Shown: positions 7,288-15,276, counted from the first letter of the stretch. The stretch is 22,585 bases of DNA from Spirochaetales bacterium (GCA_028723145.1 JAQYFM010000215.1:1-22585), one strand, 5' to 3'. Notes: generated by a model from the sequence alone, not told the origin. Numbers and translations are program-made.

Positions 7288-8535
7288 CTAATTACCTTTA
7301 AAAGCCTTAATCTTACCTAGATAGTGATTCCTCATATCAGTTTCAAAATCCTTATCACAGTTATATTCTCTATTCAAGCATGGCATCCATAGTTTTGGAT
7401 CTTCCATACAGAGATAGAAAAAGACGTTTTGTTTAAATTCTTTTGAAAAATAGGAATATATAGTTTTAAACATCTCTTCTTTTATTTCATAGTTATATGA
7501 ATATTTACCTGCAGCTTCTACTAATGGTATTTCTAGAACCCTTGAAGGTGTTCTATGGGTTCTTAGGTGCTGAAGAACTGCTTTAGTAAAAGTAAGTGTT
7601 CCAAAGCTAATCATCATTACTTCATTTGGAGAGAAGTTTTCCTCGATTTTTTCAACAACTTCTTTATACTCCTTTTCCCATCCTTTGAAATAAACCATTG
7701 GATGGATGTGAAATCCAACTAAATTCTTATTATCTCTTGCAAGACGTGCGCAATTAATACGTTCATCTAAGCTTGCAGTTAAATGCTCTTCCTTTTCAAT
7801 GATAGTAGGCGTATTTAATGACCAAGTAAAAACCATGTTTGGGGGATAAGGTTTATCAAAAAAATCATGTCGAGAGCTTTTGCTTTTTAATTCAATTACG
7901 ATATTTTCATGCTTTTTTGCAAAGTTAGATAGACTAGTTAAAGTGTTATAGGAATCACCTAAAAGGAGGGAATCAGATGCTTGTCCTGTTCCAATGTGCC
8001 ATATTGTTGATAAATCAATGTTTTCTAAACTTTTTTCTAAATTTCCTACAACCTTTATCTTATTTTGGCTATAAAATGATTGCACTGAGCAATAAGCACA
8101 GCCAAAGGAACACTGCATTGCAGCATCTAAAGTTGTAAGCTTACAACACCTTGTCTTTTCACCATCAACAGGACATGGACACTTACCAAATAGCTTTAAA
8201 CCATCATTTGAGATAACTTCTATATTATCTTTTTTCCTTCTAATTACAGGTGGATAAAAGGTTGAATAATCTGTTGGAGTATACTTAAGTAGATTAAGTT
8301 TATCTTCTACCTGTTTAACTATCTCCTGTGCTCTTCTCTTTCCTTGTAATTTATCTATTTTTTCAAAGTCTAAAAATTTAAAGATATCATCTTCAAGAAA
8401 TAGTTCTAAGTCAGCACTTGCTTTTAATAAGATTAACATTTGTGCTTTAGTTAGCTTATAATTATCAAATAATTCTTGTAGTTTTTCTCTCTTTGAAGAA
8501 GAAAAAGACTCTAATAGTTCATTAAACGCATCCAT
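7288..8535 (-). CDS. SPL-family (spore photoproduct lyase-like) radical SAM protein
   Basis: The CxxxCxxC radical SAM cluster site is Cys142, Cys146, Cys149 (QCSFGCAYCS). Upstream lie four more cysteines, 119, 121, 130 and 131 (CPCPVDGEKTRCC), of unknown role. Later segments (WHIGTGQASDSLLLGD, IELKSKSSRHDFF, VFTWSLNTPTIIEKEEH, VGFHIHPMVYFKGWEKEY) fit spore photoproduct lyase relatives, which reverse UV-induced thymine lesions in spores. At 415 aa it is longer than SplB (about 340), mostly through an N-terminal helical region. No sporulation gene is in view, so the substrate is unknown. It is divergent from uvrC with 45 nt between start codons. An AAAGG Shine-Dalgarno lies 7 nt before the ATG. 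Confidence 0.82.
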   Translation of the reverse strand: MDAFNELLESFSSSKREKLQELFDNYKLTKAQMLILLKASADLELFLEDDIFKFLDFEKIDKLQGKRRAQEIVKQVEDKLNLLKYTPTDYSTFYPPVIRRKKDNIEVISNDGLKLFGKCPCPVDGEKTRCCKLTTLDAAMQCSFGCAYCSVQSFYSQNKIKVVGNLEKSLENIDLSTIWHIGTGQASDSLLLGDSYNTLTSLSNFAKKHENIVIELKSKSSRHDFFDKPYPPNMVFTWSLNTPTIIEKEEHLTASLDERINCARLARDNKNLVGFHIHPMVYFKGWEKEYKEVVEKIEENFSPNEVMMISFGTLTFTKAVLQHLRTHRTPSRVLEIPLVEAAGKYSYNYEIKEEMFKTIYSYFSKEFKQNVFFYLCMEDPKLWMPCLNREYNCDKDFETDMRNHYLGKIKAFKGN

Positions 8536-8580
8536 GATAATACCTTTCTAAATTAACATTTAATGGGTATTATATAGCTT
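8536..8580. promoter_or_regulatory. Overlapping divergent promoters of the SPL-family gene and uvrC
   Basis: The 45-nt gap contains TATTATA (8568-8574). Read minus, TATAAT at 8574-8569 serves the SPL-family gene, with a leader of about 27 nt holding AAAGG. Read plus, TATTAT at 8568-8573 is 7 nt before the uvrC ATG and has no Shine-Dalgarno. The -35 elements are weak on both sides (plus TTTCTA at 8545-8550; minus TTGGTC at 8598-8593 inside uvrC). The two -10 boxes share bases, so the genes probably compete for polymerase. Confidence 0.5.
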
Positions 8581-10353
8581 ATGAGTGCAAAAGACCAAGC
8601 CCACAAGCTTCCTGAAAATCCTGGTGTTTATATGATGAAGAACACAGATGACACTGTCATCTATGTTGGTAAAGCTAAGAATTTAAAAAGAAGAGTATCT
8701 TCATACTTCCTTCCAAATCGAGATGCTAAAACTACTGCTTTAGTTGCTAAAATTGATCATATTGATTACATCATCACTGGAAATGAGTATGAGGCTTTAG
8801 TCTTAGAGAATAATTTAATAAAAAAATATAATCCTCACTATAATATTTTATTAAAAGATGGAAAGAGCTATCCATTAATTAAAATTACAAATGAAGAGTA
8901 TCCTCGAGTATATAAAACAAGAAGAATACTCCCTGATGGTGCTTCCTACTATGGTCCATTTCCAAAGGGGAAGCAGCTAGAGGATTATGTTGAGTTAATT
9001 AGATCTACATACCACTTAAGGCTTTGTTCTGGAGTTCTTAAAAAGCGTGATAAACCATGTCTTTACTACCACATTCATAAGTGTTTAGGACCTTGTATTG
9101 GTAATGCAAATAAAAAGGAATACTCAGAAGAAGTTGCTGAGATAAAAGAATTTTTATCAGGAAATGATCAAAAAGGGTTAATTAGACTTAGAAACCTTAT
9201 GATGAAGGATGCTAAAGAGCTAAAGTTTGAAGAGGCTGTTAAGAAAAGAGAGTTATTAAAATCCCTTGAATCAGTAATGAGTGAGCAAGCTGTGCAAGAT
9301 AATAGTGGGGAGAGTCGTGACTATGCTGCTATCGAGATGCGTGGCCCTCTTTGTAGTGTTGCAATAATGCAAATTAGAAATGGTAATTTAATTGGTAAAG
9401 CACTCTACAGAGCCGAAAGTATGGGTGATGAAACCGAGATTCTACTGAGCTTTTTAGTTCAATATTACTCTGATGGTGAGTCTCTACCATCTGAACTATA
9501 CGTTTCTCATGAAATCGATACAACATTAATTTCTGAGTACTTTAAAAAAGAATTACATATGCCACTTTATATTGGTTTTCCTAAAGAAGGTAAACACTAT
9601 CGTATATTGCGTATGGCTGAGGTTAATGCCAGTGAAGATGTAGAAAAAAGAATGTGTGCAATAAATAATTCTCCAGCTCTTGAGAGAATGAAGGAGTTAT
9701 TAAACTTGGATAAACTACCAATTCACATTGAAGGCTTTGATATTGCTCATTTAGCTGGTAAATACACTGTTGCCTCCTTAATTGTATTTAAAAATGGTAA
9801 CCCAAGTGTTAAGGACTATAGAAGGTTTAATATTAAATCTTTAAATGGCAAAATTGATGACTTTGAATCTATGAGAGAGGCAGTAACAAGGCGCTACACA
9901 AGGCTTTTAAATGAAAAGCAAGAACTACCAGATTTACTGCTAATTGATGGTGGTAAGGGGCAAGTTCACGCTGCAATTGATATGTTAGAGGTCTTAGGTA
10001 TAGATGATATACCTGTAGTTGGTCTTGCAGAGAAAAATGAAGAATTAGTTTTCCCAGATGATAGGCCAAACTTAGTTTTAGATAGAGCAGATAGTGCTTT
10101 AAGAGTGCTTATTGCAGTAAGAGATGAATGTCACCGTTTTGCAACTAGTGCTAACCAAAGAATGCGAAGCAAGGAAGCTTCCTTTGCCTTACTTGAATCT
10201 ATAGAAGGAGTTGGAAAAGTTAGAAGTAAGAGAATCATGGAAACTTGTGGAAGTGTAGAAAAGATTTTAGAGCTTGAAAGTAGTGAGCTTGCTAAAAAAT
10301 GTTCAATACCTCTAGATGTAGCTGAAAGAATCATCCATAAGCTCACGCTCTAA
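8581..10353 (+). CDS. uvrC: Excinuclease ABC subunit C
   Basis: UvrC makes both incisions during nucleotide excision repair with UvrAB. Domains run in order: GIY-YIG nuclease (GVYMM, IYVGKAKNLKRR, catalytic Glu in EALVLENNLIKKYNP); a Cys cluster (RLCSG, KPCLYYHIHKCLGPC) like the proposed Fe-S site of UvrC; UVR domain (about 200-235, LKFEEAVKKRELLKSLE); RNase H-like endonuclease (GFDIAHLAGKYTVAS, LLLIDGGKGQVHAA); and a C-terminal HhH pair (ESIEGVGKVRSKRIMETCGS). At 590 aa it is complete. The 3' end overlaps convergent holA by 42 bp. Confidence 0.97.
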   Translation: MSAKDQAHKLPENPGVYMMKNTDDTVIYVGKAKNLKRRVSSYFLPNRDAKTTALVAKIDHIDYIITGNEYEALVLENNLIKKYNPHYNILLKDGKSYPLIKITNEEYPRVYKTRRILPDGASYYGPFPKGKQLEDYVELIRSTYHLRLCSGVLKKRDKPCLYYHIHKCLGPCIGNANKKEYSEEVAEIKEFLSGNDQKGLIRLRNLMMKDAKELKFEEAVKKRELLKSLESVMSEQAVQDNSGESRDYAAIEMRGPLCSVAIMQIRNGNLIGKALYRAESMGDETEILLSFLVQYYSDGESLPSELYVSHEIDTTLISEYFKKELHMPLYIGFPKEGKHYRILRMAEVNASEDVEKRMCAINNSPALERMKELLNLDKLPIHIEGFDIAHLAGKYTVASLIVFKNGNPSVKDYRRFNIKSLNGKIDDFESMREAVTRRYTRLLNEKQELPDLLLIDGGKGQVHAAIDMLEVLGIDDIPVVGLAEKNEELVFPDDRPNLVLDRADSALRVLIAVRDECHRFATSANQRMRSKEASFALLESIEGVGKVRSKRIMETCGSVEKILELESSELAKKCSIPLDVAERIIHKLTL

Positions 10354-11376
10354 CTTAATTGTAGTTTGTTTTCCTTTATTAATAATTATAGTGTAAAGCA
10401 TGCATTCTAGGATAGTTTTTACCATTTCCTGTGGCGCCTTTCTTACTTCTGCATCCATCATTTCAAGATAACGAATTATTTCATCGCAATCTTTTTCACT
10501 ATATTTTTTTAAGGCTTTAGAGTAGGTTGCTTGGTCATTTGGATTAAAAATACCCTTGAAATCAAAAGGGGAGGTTTTTAATGATCCAACCTGCTTAAAT
10601 GCATTAAAGAGAGTATTGGTTTTTACTTGCACATGTAAATCTTCAAGCATTCTAAAGCTTTTACCTAATGCTGAAAGTGTTGCAATTGCACCATCAGAAC
10701 GTGTTGTAAGAATCTTCGCAAGAGATGCCTCTGCACCTTGTAAATCACAATTTGCTATGTGGGCAAATAGGGTTTGAGGAGTTTCTTCTCTTGTGTGTGC
10801 AAGAAATTTTGATACATCCTCCTCATCAATTATTTTTTCATCTTTCTTGGCAAAATAGTCGATAACTGGGTAACAGAATGTTCTAATTTCTAGAGTATTG
10901 TTTTCTACTAATGAAAGAATCATAGTGGTTGCTTCTGGTGTTATTTTGAAGCCTTCACGACGAAATAGATTAGTTACATAGTACTTCTTTTCATCTTCCT
11001 TCATTTCATAAAAAGCAATTAAATTCTCTTTTTTTATAAGAGATGTTAGTTCTGTTGGAAATTTTTTTGAAGAAACCTCATTTGAGGTAATTATTAATAC
11101 AGAGTCTTCTTCATCCTTTTTTAAATACTTAATTAATTCATTAAGTAGTGGTCCCTTTTTTACATCATCAAAGTTCTTTAAAAATACGAGTTTATAGCTT
11201 GAGAAAAGAGATGAGGAAGATAGTGCATCAGCAAGAGTTTCTGCATCTGTTTCAAAGGTGAATAATAATACCACCTCGCTATCTGGATGTAGGCTTAATA
11301 TTTCTTTCTTTTTTTCAATTATCCAATCTTGTTTTTTACCTTCTTCAGGTCCAAATAGTAAGTATGCTTCACTCAT
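10312..11376 (-). CDS. holA: DNA polymerase III delta subunit (clamp loader)
   Basis: HolA/delta opens the beta clamp as part of the clamp loader. The 354-aa protein has the family layout: an N-terminal degenerate AAA+ domain beginning AYLLFGPEEGKKQDWI, the FLKNFDDVKKG and VLIITSNEVSSKKFP strands, a lid region (VENNTLEIRTFCYPVIDYF) and a C-terminal helical collar (LFAHIANCDLQGAEASLAKIL; LHVQVKTNTLFNAFKQVG). Sequence conservation in this family is low, but length and order fit well. Its ATG lies inside the end of the lexA-like gene (8-nt overlap), and its last 42 bp overlap uvrC on the other strand. No terminator is seen between the two. Confidence 0.88.
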   Translation of the reverse strand: MSEAYLLFGPEEGKKQDWIIEKKKEILSLHPDSEVVLLFTFETDAETLADALSSSSLFSSYKLVFLKNFDDVKKGPLLNELIKYLKKDEEDSVLIITSNEVSSKKFPTELTSLIKKENLIAFYEMKEDEKKYYVTNLFRREGFKITPEATTMILSLVENNTLEIRTFCYPVIDYFAKKDEKIIDEEDVSKFLAHTREETPQTLFAHIANCDLQGAEASLAKILTTRSDGAIATLSALGKSFRMLEDLHVQVKTNTLFNAFKQVGSLKTSPFDFKGIFNPNDQATYSKALKKYSEKDCDEIIRYLEMMDAEVRKAPQEMVKTILECMLYTIIINKGKQTTIKLERELMDDSFSYI

Positions 11377-11956
11377 AGTTTCTGATAACCTTAGTTAATA
11401 TACCATATATTGTGATTTCTTTGCATACTTTGGATGGAATGTTATCATTTTCAGGAACAAGCAATATTCTAGATGCTTGGAGAGTATAACGTCTTATCAT
11501 TACCTCTTCTGTACTATTTACCATGCAAATAATGATATCATTTTCTTTTGCACTTTTAGTTTTTCTAAAAATTAACTTATCATGAGGAATTAGGCCTGCA
11601 TTCTTCATTGAGTCATCACCCATCTCGATAGCAAAATAGTTTACATCATCTTCTATAAATAAATTACTTACAATTAATTTTGACATTCTTCCATCTTGGA
11701 GGTGATAATCAAGCTCTAATGCTTTTAGTTGTTTAGTATTTCCATCTACAATTGAAATAGATCTAGCAGTTTTATCTCTTTTAATTATATTTTTTTTCTC
11801 AAGGGCCTTTAGATGGTCAAATACAGAGGATGGAGCAATTTCAAAGTGAGAACCGATGTCTTCAAGTGAAGGAGATCGGTGGTGTTCATTTATATATGTT
11901 TTAATAAATGAATATATTTCTTCTTGTCTCTTTGTAAGATTATTTTTGCTCGCCAT
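11369..11956 (-). CDS. lexA: LexA-like repressor with degenerate self-cleavage site
   Basis: Residues 1-70 form a LexA-type winged helix (LTKRQEEIYSFIKTYINEHH, SPSLEDIGSHFEIAPSSVFDHLKAL split by a turn). Residues 105-190 form an S24 peptidase-like domain with Ser116 in GDDSMKNAGLI and PENDN near 168-172. Two key features differ from E. coli and B. subtilis LexA: the catalytic Lys in the E-V-x-V-K-R strand is Arg155 (EEVMIRRY), and the linker lacks any Ala-Gly cleavage dipeptide. Dimer and DNA-binding parts look intact, so it may be a repressor that cannot self-cleave. At 195 aa it is near normal length. It is first in an operon with holA and divergent from trkA. Confidence 0.85.
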   Translation of the reverse strand: MASKNNLTKRQEEIYSFIKTYINEHHRSPSLEDIGSHFEIAPSSVFDHLKALEKKNIIKRDKTARSISIVDGNTKQLKALELDYHLQDGRMSKLIVSNLFIEDDVNYFAIEMGDDSMKNAGLIPHDKLIFRKTKSAKENDIIICMVNSTEEVMIRRYTLQASRILLVPENDNIPSKVCKEITIYGILTKVIRNYE

Positions 11957-11992
11957 CGCTTTACTATAGCATGAAAGTTGAAAGTGTTACAA
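11957..11992 (-). promoter_or_regulatory. lexA-holA promoter, predicted leaderless
   Basis: On the minus strand TTGTAA (11992-11987), an 18-nt spacer and TATAGT (11968-11963) precede the ATG at 11956 by 6 nt. There is no room for a leader and no Shine-Dalgarno. The -35 box lies next to the inverted repeat at 11999-12011. Confidence 0.6.
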
Positions 11993-11998
11993 ATTGCG

Positions 11999-12011
11999 AA
12001 ATGAGCCATTT
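11999..12011. promoter_or_regulatory. Candidate operator between lexA and trkA promoters
   Basis: AAATG-AGC-CATTT is a perfect 5-bp inverted repeat with a 3-bp centre. It lies between the two divergent -35 boxes and overlaps the trkA -35. TTGCG occurs on both flanks as a direct repeat. It could be an autoregulatory site of the LexA-like protein, but it does not match the known E. coli or Gram-positive SOS boxes, and short repeats of this size arise by chance. Confidence 0.3.
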
Positions 12012-12045
12012 GCGTACATGATTGATATTAGCTATACTAAAGTAT
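12010..12045 (+). promoter_or_regulatory. trkA-trkH promoter, predicted leaderless
   Basis: TTGCGT (12010-12015), 17 nt, then TATACT (12033-12038) and 7 nt (AAAGTAT) to the ATG at 12046. Geometry and -10 hexamer are identical to those at malQ. No Shine-Dalgarno is visible. Confidence 0.65.
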
Positions 12046-13410
12046 ATGAAGGTTTTGATAATTGGAGCTGGAAGACGTGGATTAAGATTAGCACGTCACT
12101 TAATCGAGGAAAAAAAATCTGTTACATTTTTGGATATTTCAAGTGATAGATGTCAAAGTGCAATTAGTAAACTTGACTGCTTAGCTGTATGTGGTTCTGC
12201 AACTAACATTGATAGATTAATTGAAGCAGGTGTTGAGGAATCTGATGTTGCAATTGCTGTTACGGATTCAGATGAAGTAAATCTTGTTAGCTGTGGCCTT
12301 ATTGTTGCTAATTTCCCAAATGTAAAAAAAACAGTAGCTGCAATTAGAAGTATTTCTTATTTATCAAACAATGATGATGAGCATACAACTTCAATTTTGG
12401 GTATTTCAGATATTGTAAACCCTGATAGTGAAGCTGCAAAAAGAATTATTGATGTTGTAAGAAGTGGCCTTTACCATGACACCATTACATTCCCTGATAC
12501 AGACTTTTTGCTCTTTACTCTCCATATTTCTAGAAAGAGCCCATATGTTGGAAAAACATTAGCTCAGTTTAGAACCTTATTTACAGGTAATATTGCTGTT
12601 ACAGGTATTTATAGAAAGGGTAAAGCAATTCTTCCTTTTGGTGATACAGTAATTAAGCATGGTGATGAAATTGCAATCATTTGCGATAGTGATGATACTT
12701 TATCTGTTTTTAATGTTACAGGTTCTCCTGTTGTTAGTAAGAAAATATCAAGAGTAATTCTTGTTGGTGGAACAAGGGTAACTAGAGCCTTAATTACTCG
12801 TCTTACTCCAGAAGAGAAAAATGTAATTACTTTAATTGAAAAGGATCCTGCTACTGCTGAAGATTTTTCTAAGCTTTTCCCAGATATCTTGGTCATTAAT
12901 GGTTCAATTACAGATGAGTCTCTTTGGGATGATGAAAATTTGGAGGATAGTGATATTTTAATTAGTTTAACTGAAAACGATGAATTAAATATCATTACTG
13001 CTTCCTATGCAAAAAAACTTGGAGTAAAGAGGTCTATAGCTCTTATTAAGACAAATCCTAACTATATTTCGTTAGCTAGACAGTTTGATATCGATGCTCC
13101 AATTTCTACTACTGAATCAACAGTTGATACAATTGTAAAGCATCTTAGAAGTGGTAGTATTATGAGTCTTCATACGCTTTTTGATGGTAACTTAGAGGTA
13201 TATGAGTATAAAATTAATTCTAATTTTGAATATCTCGGTAAAGCATTGAAGGAAGTTAATCTTAGAGGTAAAGCAATTATTGCTGGTGTAAAAAGGAGTA
13301 ATGGAGAATCCTTCGTACCAGATGGTAACTATGTATTCTCAGAAAATGATACAGTACTTTTATGTTCAACCCATGATAAGAGTGAGTATGTCCAGGAGTT
13401 ATTCAAGTGA
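12046..13410 (+). CDS. trkA: Trk-type potassium transport regulatory subunit (TrkA, double RCK)
   Basis: TrkA is the cytosolic nucleotide-binding subunit that gates the TrkH channel. The 454-aa protein has two tandem RCK modules. The first Rossmann domain begins KVLIIGAGRRGLRLARHL (usual GxGxxG variant), with the acidic FLDIS strand end and a TrkA-C domain around 140-225. The second begins RVILVGGTRVTRALI, with LIEKD, and a final TrkA-C domain ending near 454. I place the start at ATG 12046, not at the upstream in-frame TTG 12022, because the TTG lies inside the promoter and the conserved fold begins at MKVLIIGAG. It overlaps trkH by 4 nt. Confidence 0.94.
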   Translation: MKVLIIGAGRRGLRLARHLIEEKKSVTFLDISSDRCQSAISKLDCLAVCGSATNIDRLIEAGVEESDVAIAVTDSDEVNLVSCGLIVANFPNVKKTVAAIRSISYLSNNDDEHTTSILGISDIVNPDSEAAKRIIDVVRSGLYHDTITFPDTDFLLFTLHISRKSPYVGKTLAQFRTLFTGNIAVTGIYRKGKAILPFGDTVIKHGDEIAIICDSDDTLSVFNVTGSPVVSKKISRVILVGGTRVTRALITRLTPEEKNVITLIEKDPATAEDFSKLFPDILVINGSITDESLWDDENLEDSDILISLTENDELNIITASYAKKLGVKRSIALIKTNPNYISLARQFDIDAPISTTESTVDTIVKHLRSGSIMSLHTLFDGNLEVYEYKINSNFEYLGKALKEVNLRGKAIIAGVKRSNGESFVPDGNYVFSENDTVLLCSTHDKSEYVQELFK

Positions 13411-14861
13411 ACGTAAAATCGGTTGTTAAGTTACTTTGCTTTATTCAGCTATTTATAGCACTTTTAATGTGTATTCCTTTTTCTCTTTCATTTGTATATC
13501 AGGAGGAATTAGCATCTAGAGCATTTGGTTTTACCATTTTATTAATGGTTATTATCCATACTGTGTTACTTCTTTTTTTACGTAAGGAACCCATTAAGAT
13601 AAAAGCAAAGGATAGCTATTTGTTTGTTACTTTAACTTGGGTTATTGCAACTGCTTTTGGTGCTCTTCCACTATATTTAACTAAGACTCTTCCTACTTAT
13701 ACAGCTTCATATTTTGAGATAATGTCAGGTTTCACAACAACTGGAGCTACTGCTCTTGCTTCGATTGAAGATAAATTTAAATCAATTTTGTTTTGGCGAG
13801 GTATGACAAACTGGTTAGGTGGTATGGGTATTGTAGTACTCTTTGTCGCAATATTACCATTTATGGGTGTTAGAGGTGTAAACCTAGTTAGTGCAGAATC
13901 TGTAGGTCCTACAAAGGATAAACTTACTCCTCATATCCAACATACCGCTATGATTTTATGGGGAATTTATGTAGGTTTTTCCGCTTTAGAAGTAATATTC
14001 CTCCTGTTAGGAAAGCTTTCTCTATTTGATGCGGTAACAGTTACCTTTGGTACTATGGGAGCAGCAGGATTCTCTGCAAAAAATAGTTCAATTGGTGGAT
14101 ATAATTCTAGTTATGTAGATTGGGTTGTTATTGTATTTATGACAATTGCCGGTATGAACTTTGCTCTATTTTTTAAAGCAATTCAGGGAAGAATAGATAA
14201 GGTAATTAAAGATGCTGAATTTAGAGTATACATTAGTTTAATTGCTGTTTTCACAACAATTGGAACGGTATCATTACTTCTTAACAAAATATACCCAGAT
14301 GTACTTACTGCAATTCGTTACTCCGCTTTCCATGTAATTAGTGTATTAACTACAACTGGTTTTGCTATTTGTGATTACACCTCATGGCCGGTATTTAACC
14401 AAATGCTACTATTCTTACTTTTCTTTGTAGGTGGCTGTGCTGGCTCTGCTGGTGGTGGTATGAAGGTTATTAGAATATCGACATTAATTACACTTGCTAA
14501 AAATGCAATAAAGAAGCGCTTACATCCTAGAGCAGTTGTCCAAACTCGCTTAGGTGGTGATATCATCGCACAGGATACAACACTTTCAATTGCGGGCTTT
14601 ATTGGAGTTTATTTATTAACAGGCTTTGTCGGTGCATTAATTATTTCAACTTCAGGAAGATCATTAGAGACTTGCTTATCTGCTGCATTCTTATTTGTTG
14701 GTAACATTGGAATTGGACTTGGTGATGTTGGTCCTGCTGGAAACTTCTCAATATTTTCTCCACTAATTCAATGGACTGCTTCATTTTTAATGTTAGTTGG
14801 AAGACTTGAACTCTTTACAGTTTATGCACTATTTTCTAAATCCTTTTGGAAGAGGGGATAA
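13407..14861 (+). CDS. trkH: Trk-type potassium channel subunit TrkH
   Basis: This 484-aa integral membrane protein mediates potassium uptake with TrkA. It shows the four-fold M-P-M repeat of the SKT family, with pore loops visible as TTTGATAL, FGTMGAAGFSAKN, TTTGFAICDY and FVGNIGIGLGDVG, each carrying the filter glycine. LFWRGMTNWLGGMGIVVL and GGCAGSAGGGMKVIR are typical TrkH stretches; the latter intramembrane loop is part of the gate. The GTG start overlaps the trkA stop (GTGA) and has AGGAG 8 nt upstream, so the pair is translationally coupled. A strong hairpin lies just after the stop. Confidence 0.96.
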   Translation: MNVKSVVKLLCFIQLFIALLMCIPFSLSFVYQEELASRAFGFTILLMVIIHTVLLLFLRKEPIKIKAKDSYLFVTLTWVIATAFGALPLYLTKTLPTYTASYFEIMSGFTTTGATALASIEDKFKSILFWRGMTNWLGGMGIVVLFVAILPFMGVRGVNLVSAESVGPTKDKLTPHIQHTAMILWGIYVGFSALEVIFLLLGKLSLFDAVTVTFGTMGAAGFSAKNSSIGGYNSSYVDWVVIVFMTIAGMNFALFFKAIQGRIDKVIKDAEFRVYISLIAVFTTIGTVSLLLNKIYPDVLTAIRYSAFHVISVLTTTGFAICDYTSWPVFNQMLLFLLFFVGGCAGSAGGGMKVIRISTLITLAKNAIKKRLHPRAVVQTRLGGDIIAQDTTLSIAGFIGVYLLTGFVGALIISTSGRSLETCLSAAFLFVGNIGIGLGDVGPAGNFSIFSPLIQWTASFLMLVGRLELFTVYALFSKSFWKRG

Positions 14862-14891
14862 AAATAATGGAGTGCACATTGCACTCCATTA
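14860..14891 (-). terminator. Strong hairpin terminator between trkH and hpf
   Basis: A perfect 12-bp stem (TAATGGAGTGCA, 14865-14876, with its complement at 14880-14891) with a 3-nt loop lies between convergent trkH and hpf. On the minus strand it is followed by TTTTT (14864-14860), making a good intrinsic terminator for hpf. On the plus strand no T-run follows, so its effect on trkH transcripts is less clear. Confidence 0.8.
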
Positions 14892-14910
14892 ATAACTATC
14901 ATGTAATAGA

Positions 14911-15207
14911 TTACTTATCCATTACCTTTTCTTTTTCTTTCTTTGCTACAGCTTGAATTTTATCAGCAATAAGCTCAATGCCTTCGTATAGCTCATAGCA
15001 ATCGTAGCTTACAATCTTTTCTGTTTTCCATCTGAAGTGAAGTATTGCGTCAATATGGAATCCGATACCCTTACTCTCACGCTTTATTGCGATATCGAGA
15101 TCATGGAGATAATCATCTGCAAATGAGAGCTTTTGGAGCTTCTTGTCAATAAAGTCCTTAGTCTCTTGACTTGGTACATAGTTAATGCCTCTAACTGTTA
15201 GATTCAT
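14911..15207 (-). CDS. hpf: Ribosome hibernation-promoting factor, short form (HPF/RaiA family)
   Basis: The 98-aa protein is a short HPF/YfiA-type factor that binds the 30S decoding centre and inactivates ribosomes in slow growth. It shows the beta-alpha-beta-beta-beta-alpha pattern: LTVRGINYVPSQETKDFIDKKL (split by a turn), a YLHDLDIAIKRE strand, IGFHIDAILHFRWKTEKIVSYD, then the basic C-terminal helix. The long-form dimerisation domain is absent. It lies directly after rpoN, as in many bacteria, but has its own promoter and a strong GGGAGGT Shine-Dalgarno 5-6 nt upstream of the ATG. It ends at a strong terminator. Confidence 0.9.
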   Translation of the reverse strand: MNLTVRGINYVPSQETKDFIDKKLQKLSFADDYLHDLDIAIKRESKGIGFHIDAILHFRWKTEKIVSYDCYELYEGIELIADKIQAVAKKEKEKVMDK

Positions 15208-15268
15208 ATTTTACCTCCCGATAAATTAATTTATACCTTAATTATACTATCGAAATAGAGGAAATCAA
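15208..15268 (-). promoter_or_regulatory. hpf promoter with conventional leader and Shine-Dalgarno
   Basis: On the minus strand TTGATT (15268-15263), a 16-nt spacer and consensus TATAAT (15246-15241) lie in the rpoN-hpf gap. A leader of roughly 28 nt follows, holding GGGAGGT (15219-15213). This contrasts with the leaderless geometry of other first genes in the window. Confidence 0.65.
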
Positions 15269-15276
15269 AGAAAATC

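Noticed and set aside
7288..8535. True spore photoproduct lyase (splB)
   Set aside because: Family resemblance is clear, but length, extra cysteines and lack of any sporulation context make the exact enzyme name unsafe.
12609..12995. Antisense ORF of 128 codons inside trkA
   Set aside because: Serine-rich composition and full overlap with a strongly conserved RCK region mark it as a shadow frame.
14375..14566. Antisense ORF inside trkH
   Set aside because: It mirrors the conserved glycine-rich pore region and shows no independent signal or ribosome site.
15208..15276. Sigma-54 (-24/-12) promoter for hpf
   Set aside because: No GG-N10-GC pair was found; a clear TTGATT-16-TATAAT explains the region better.
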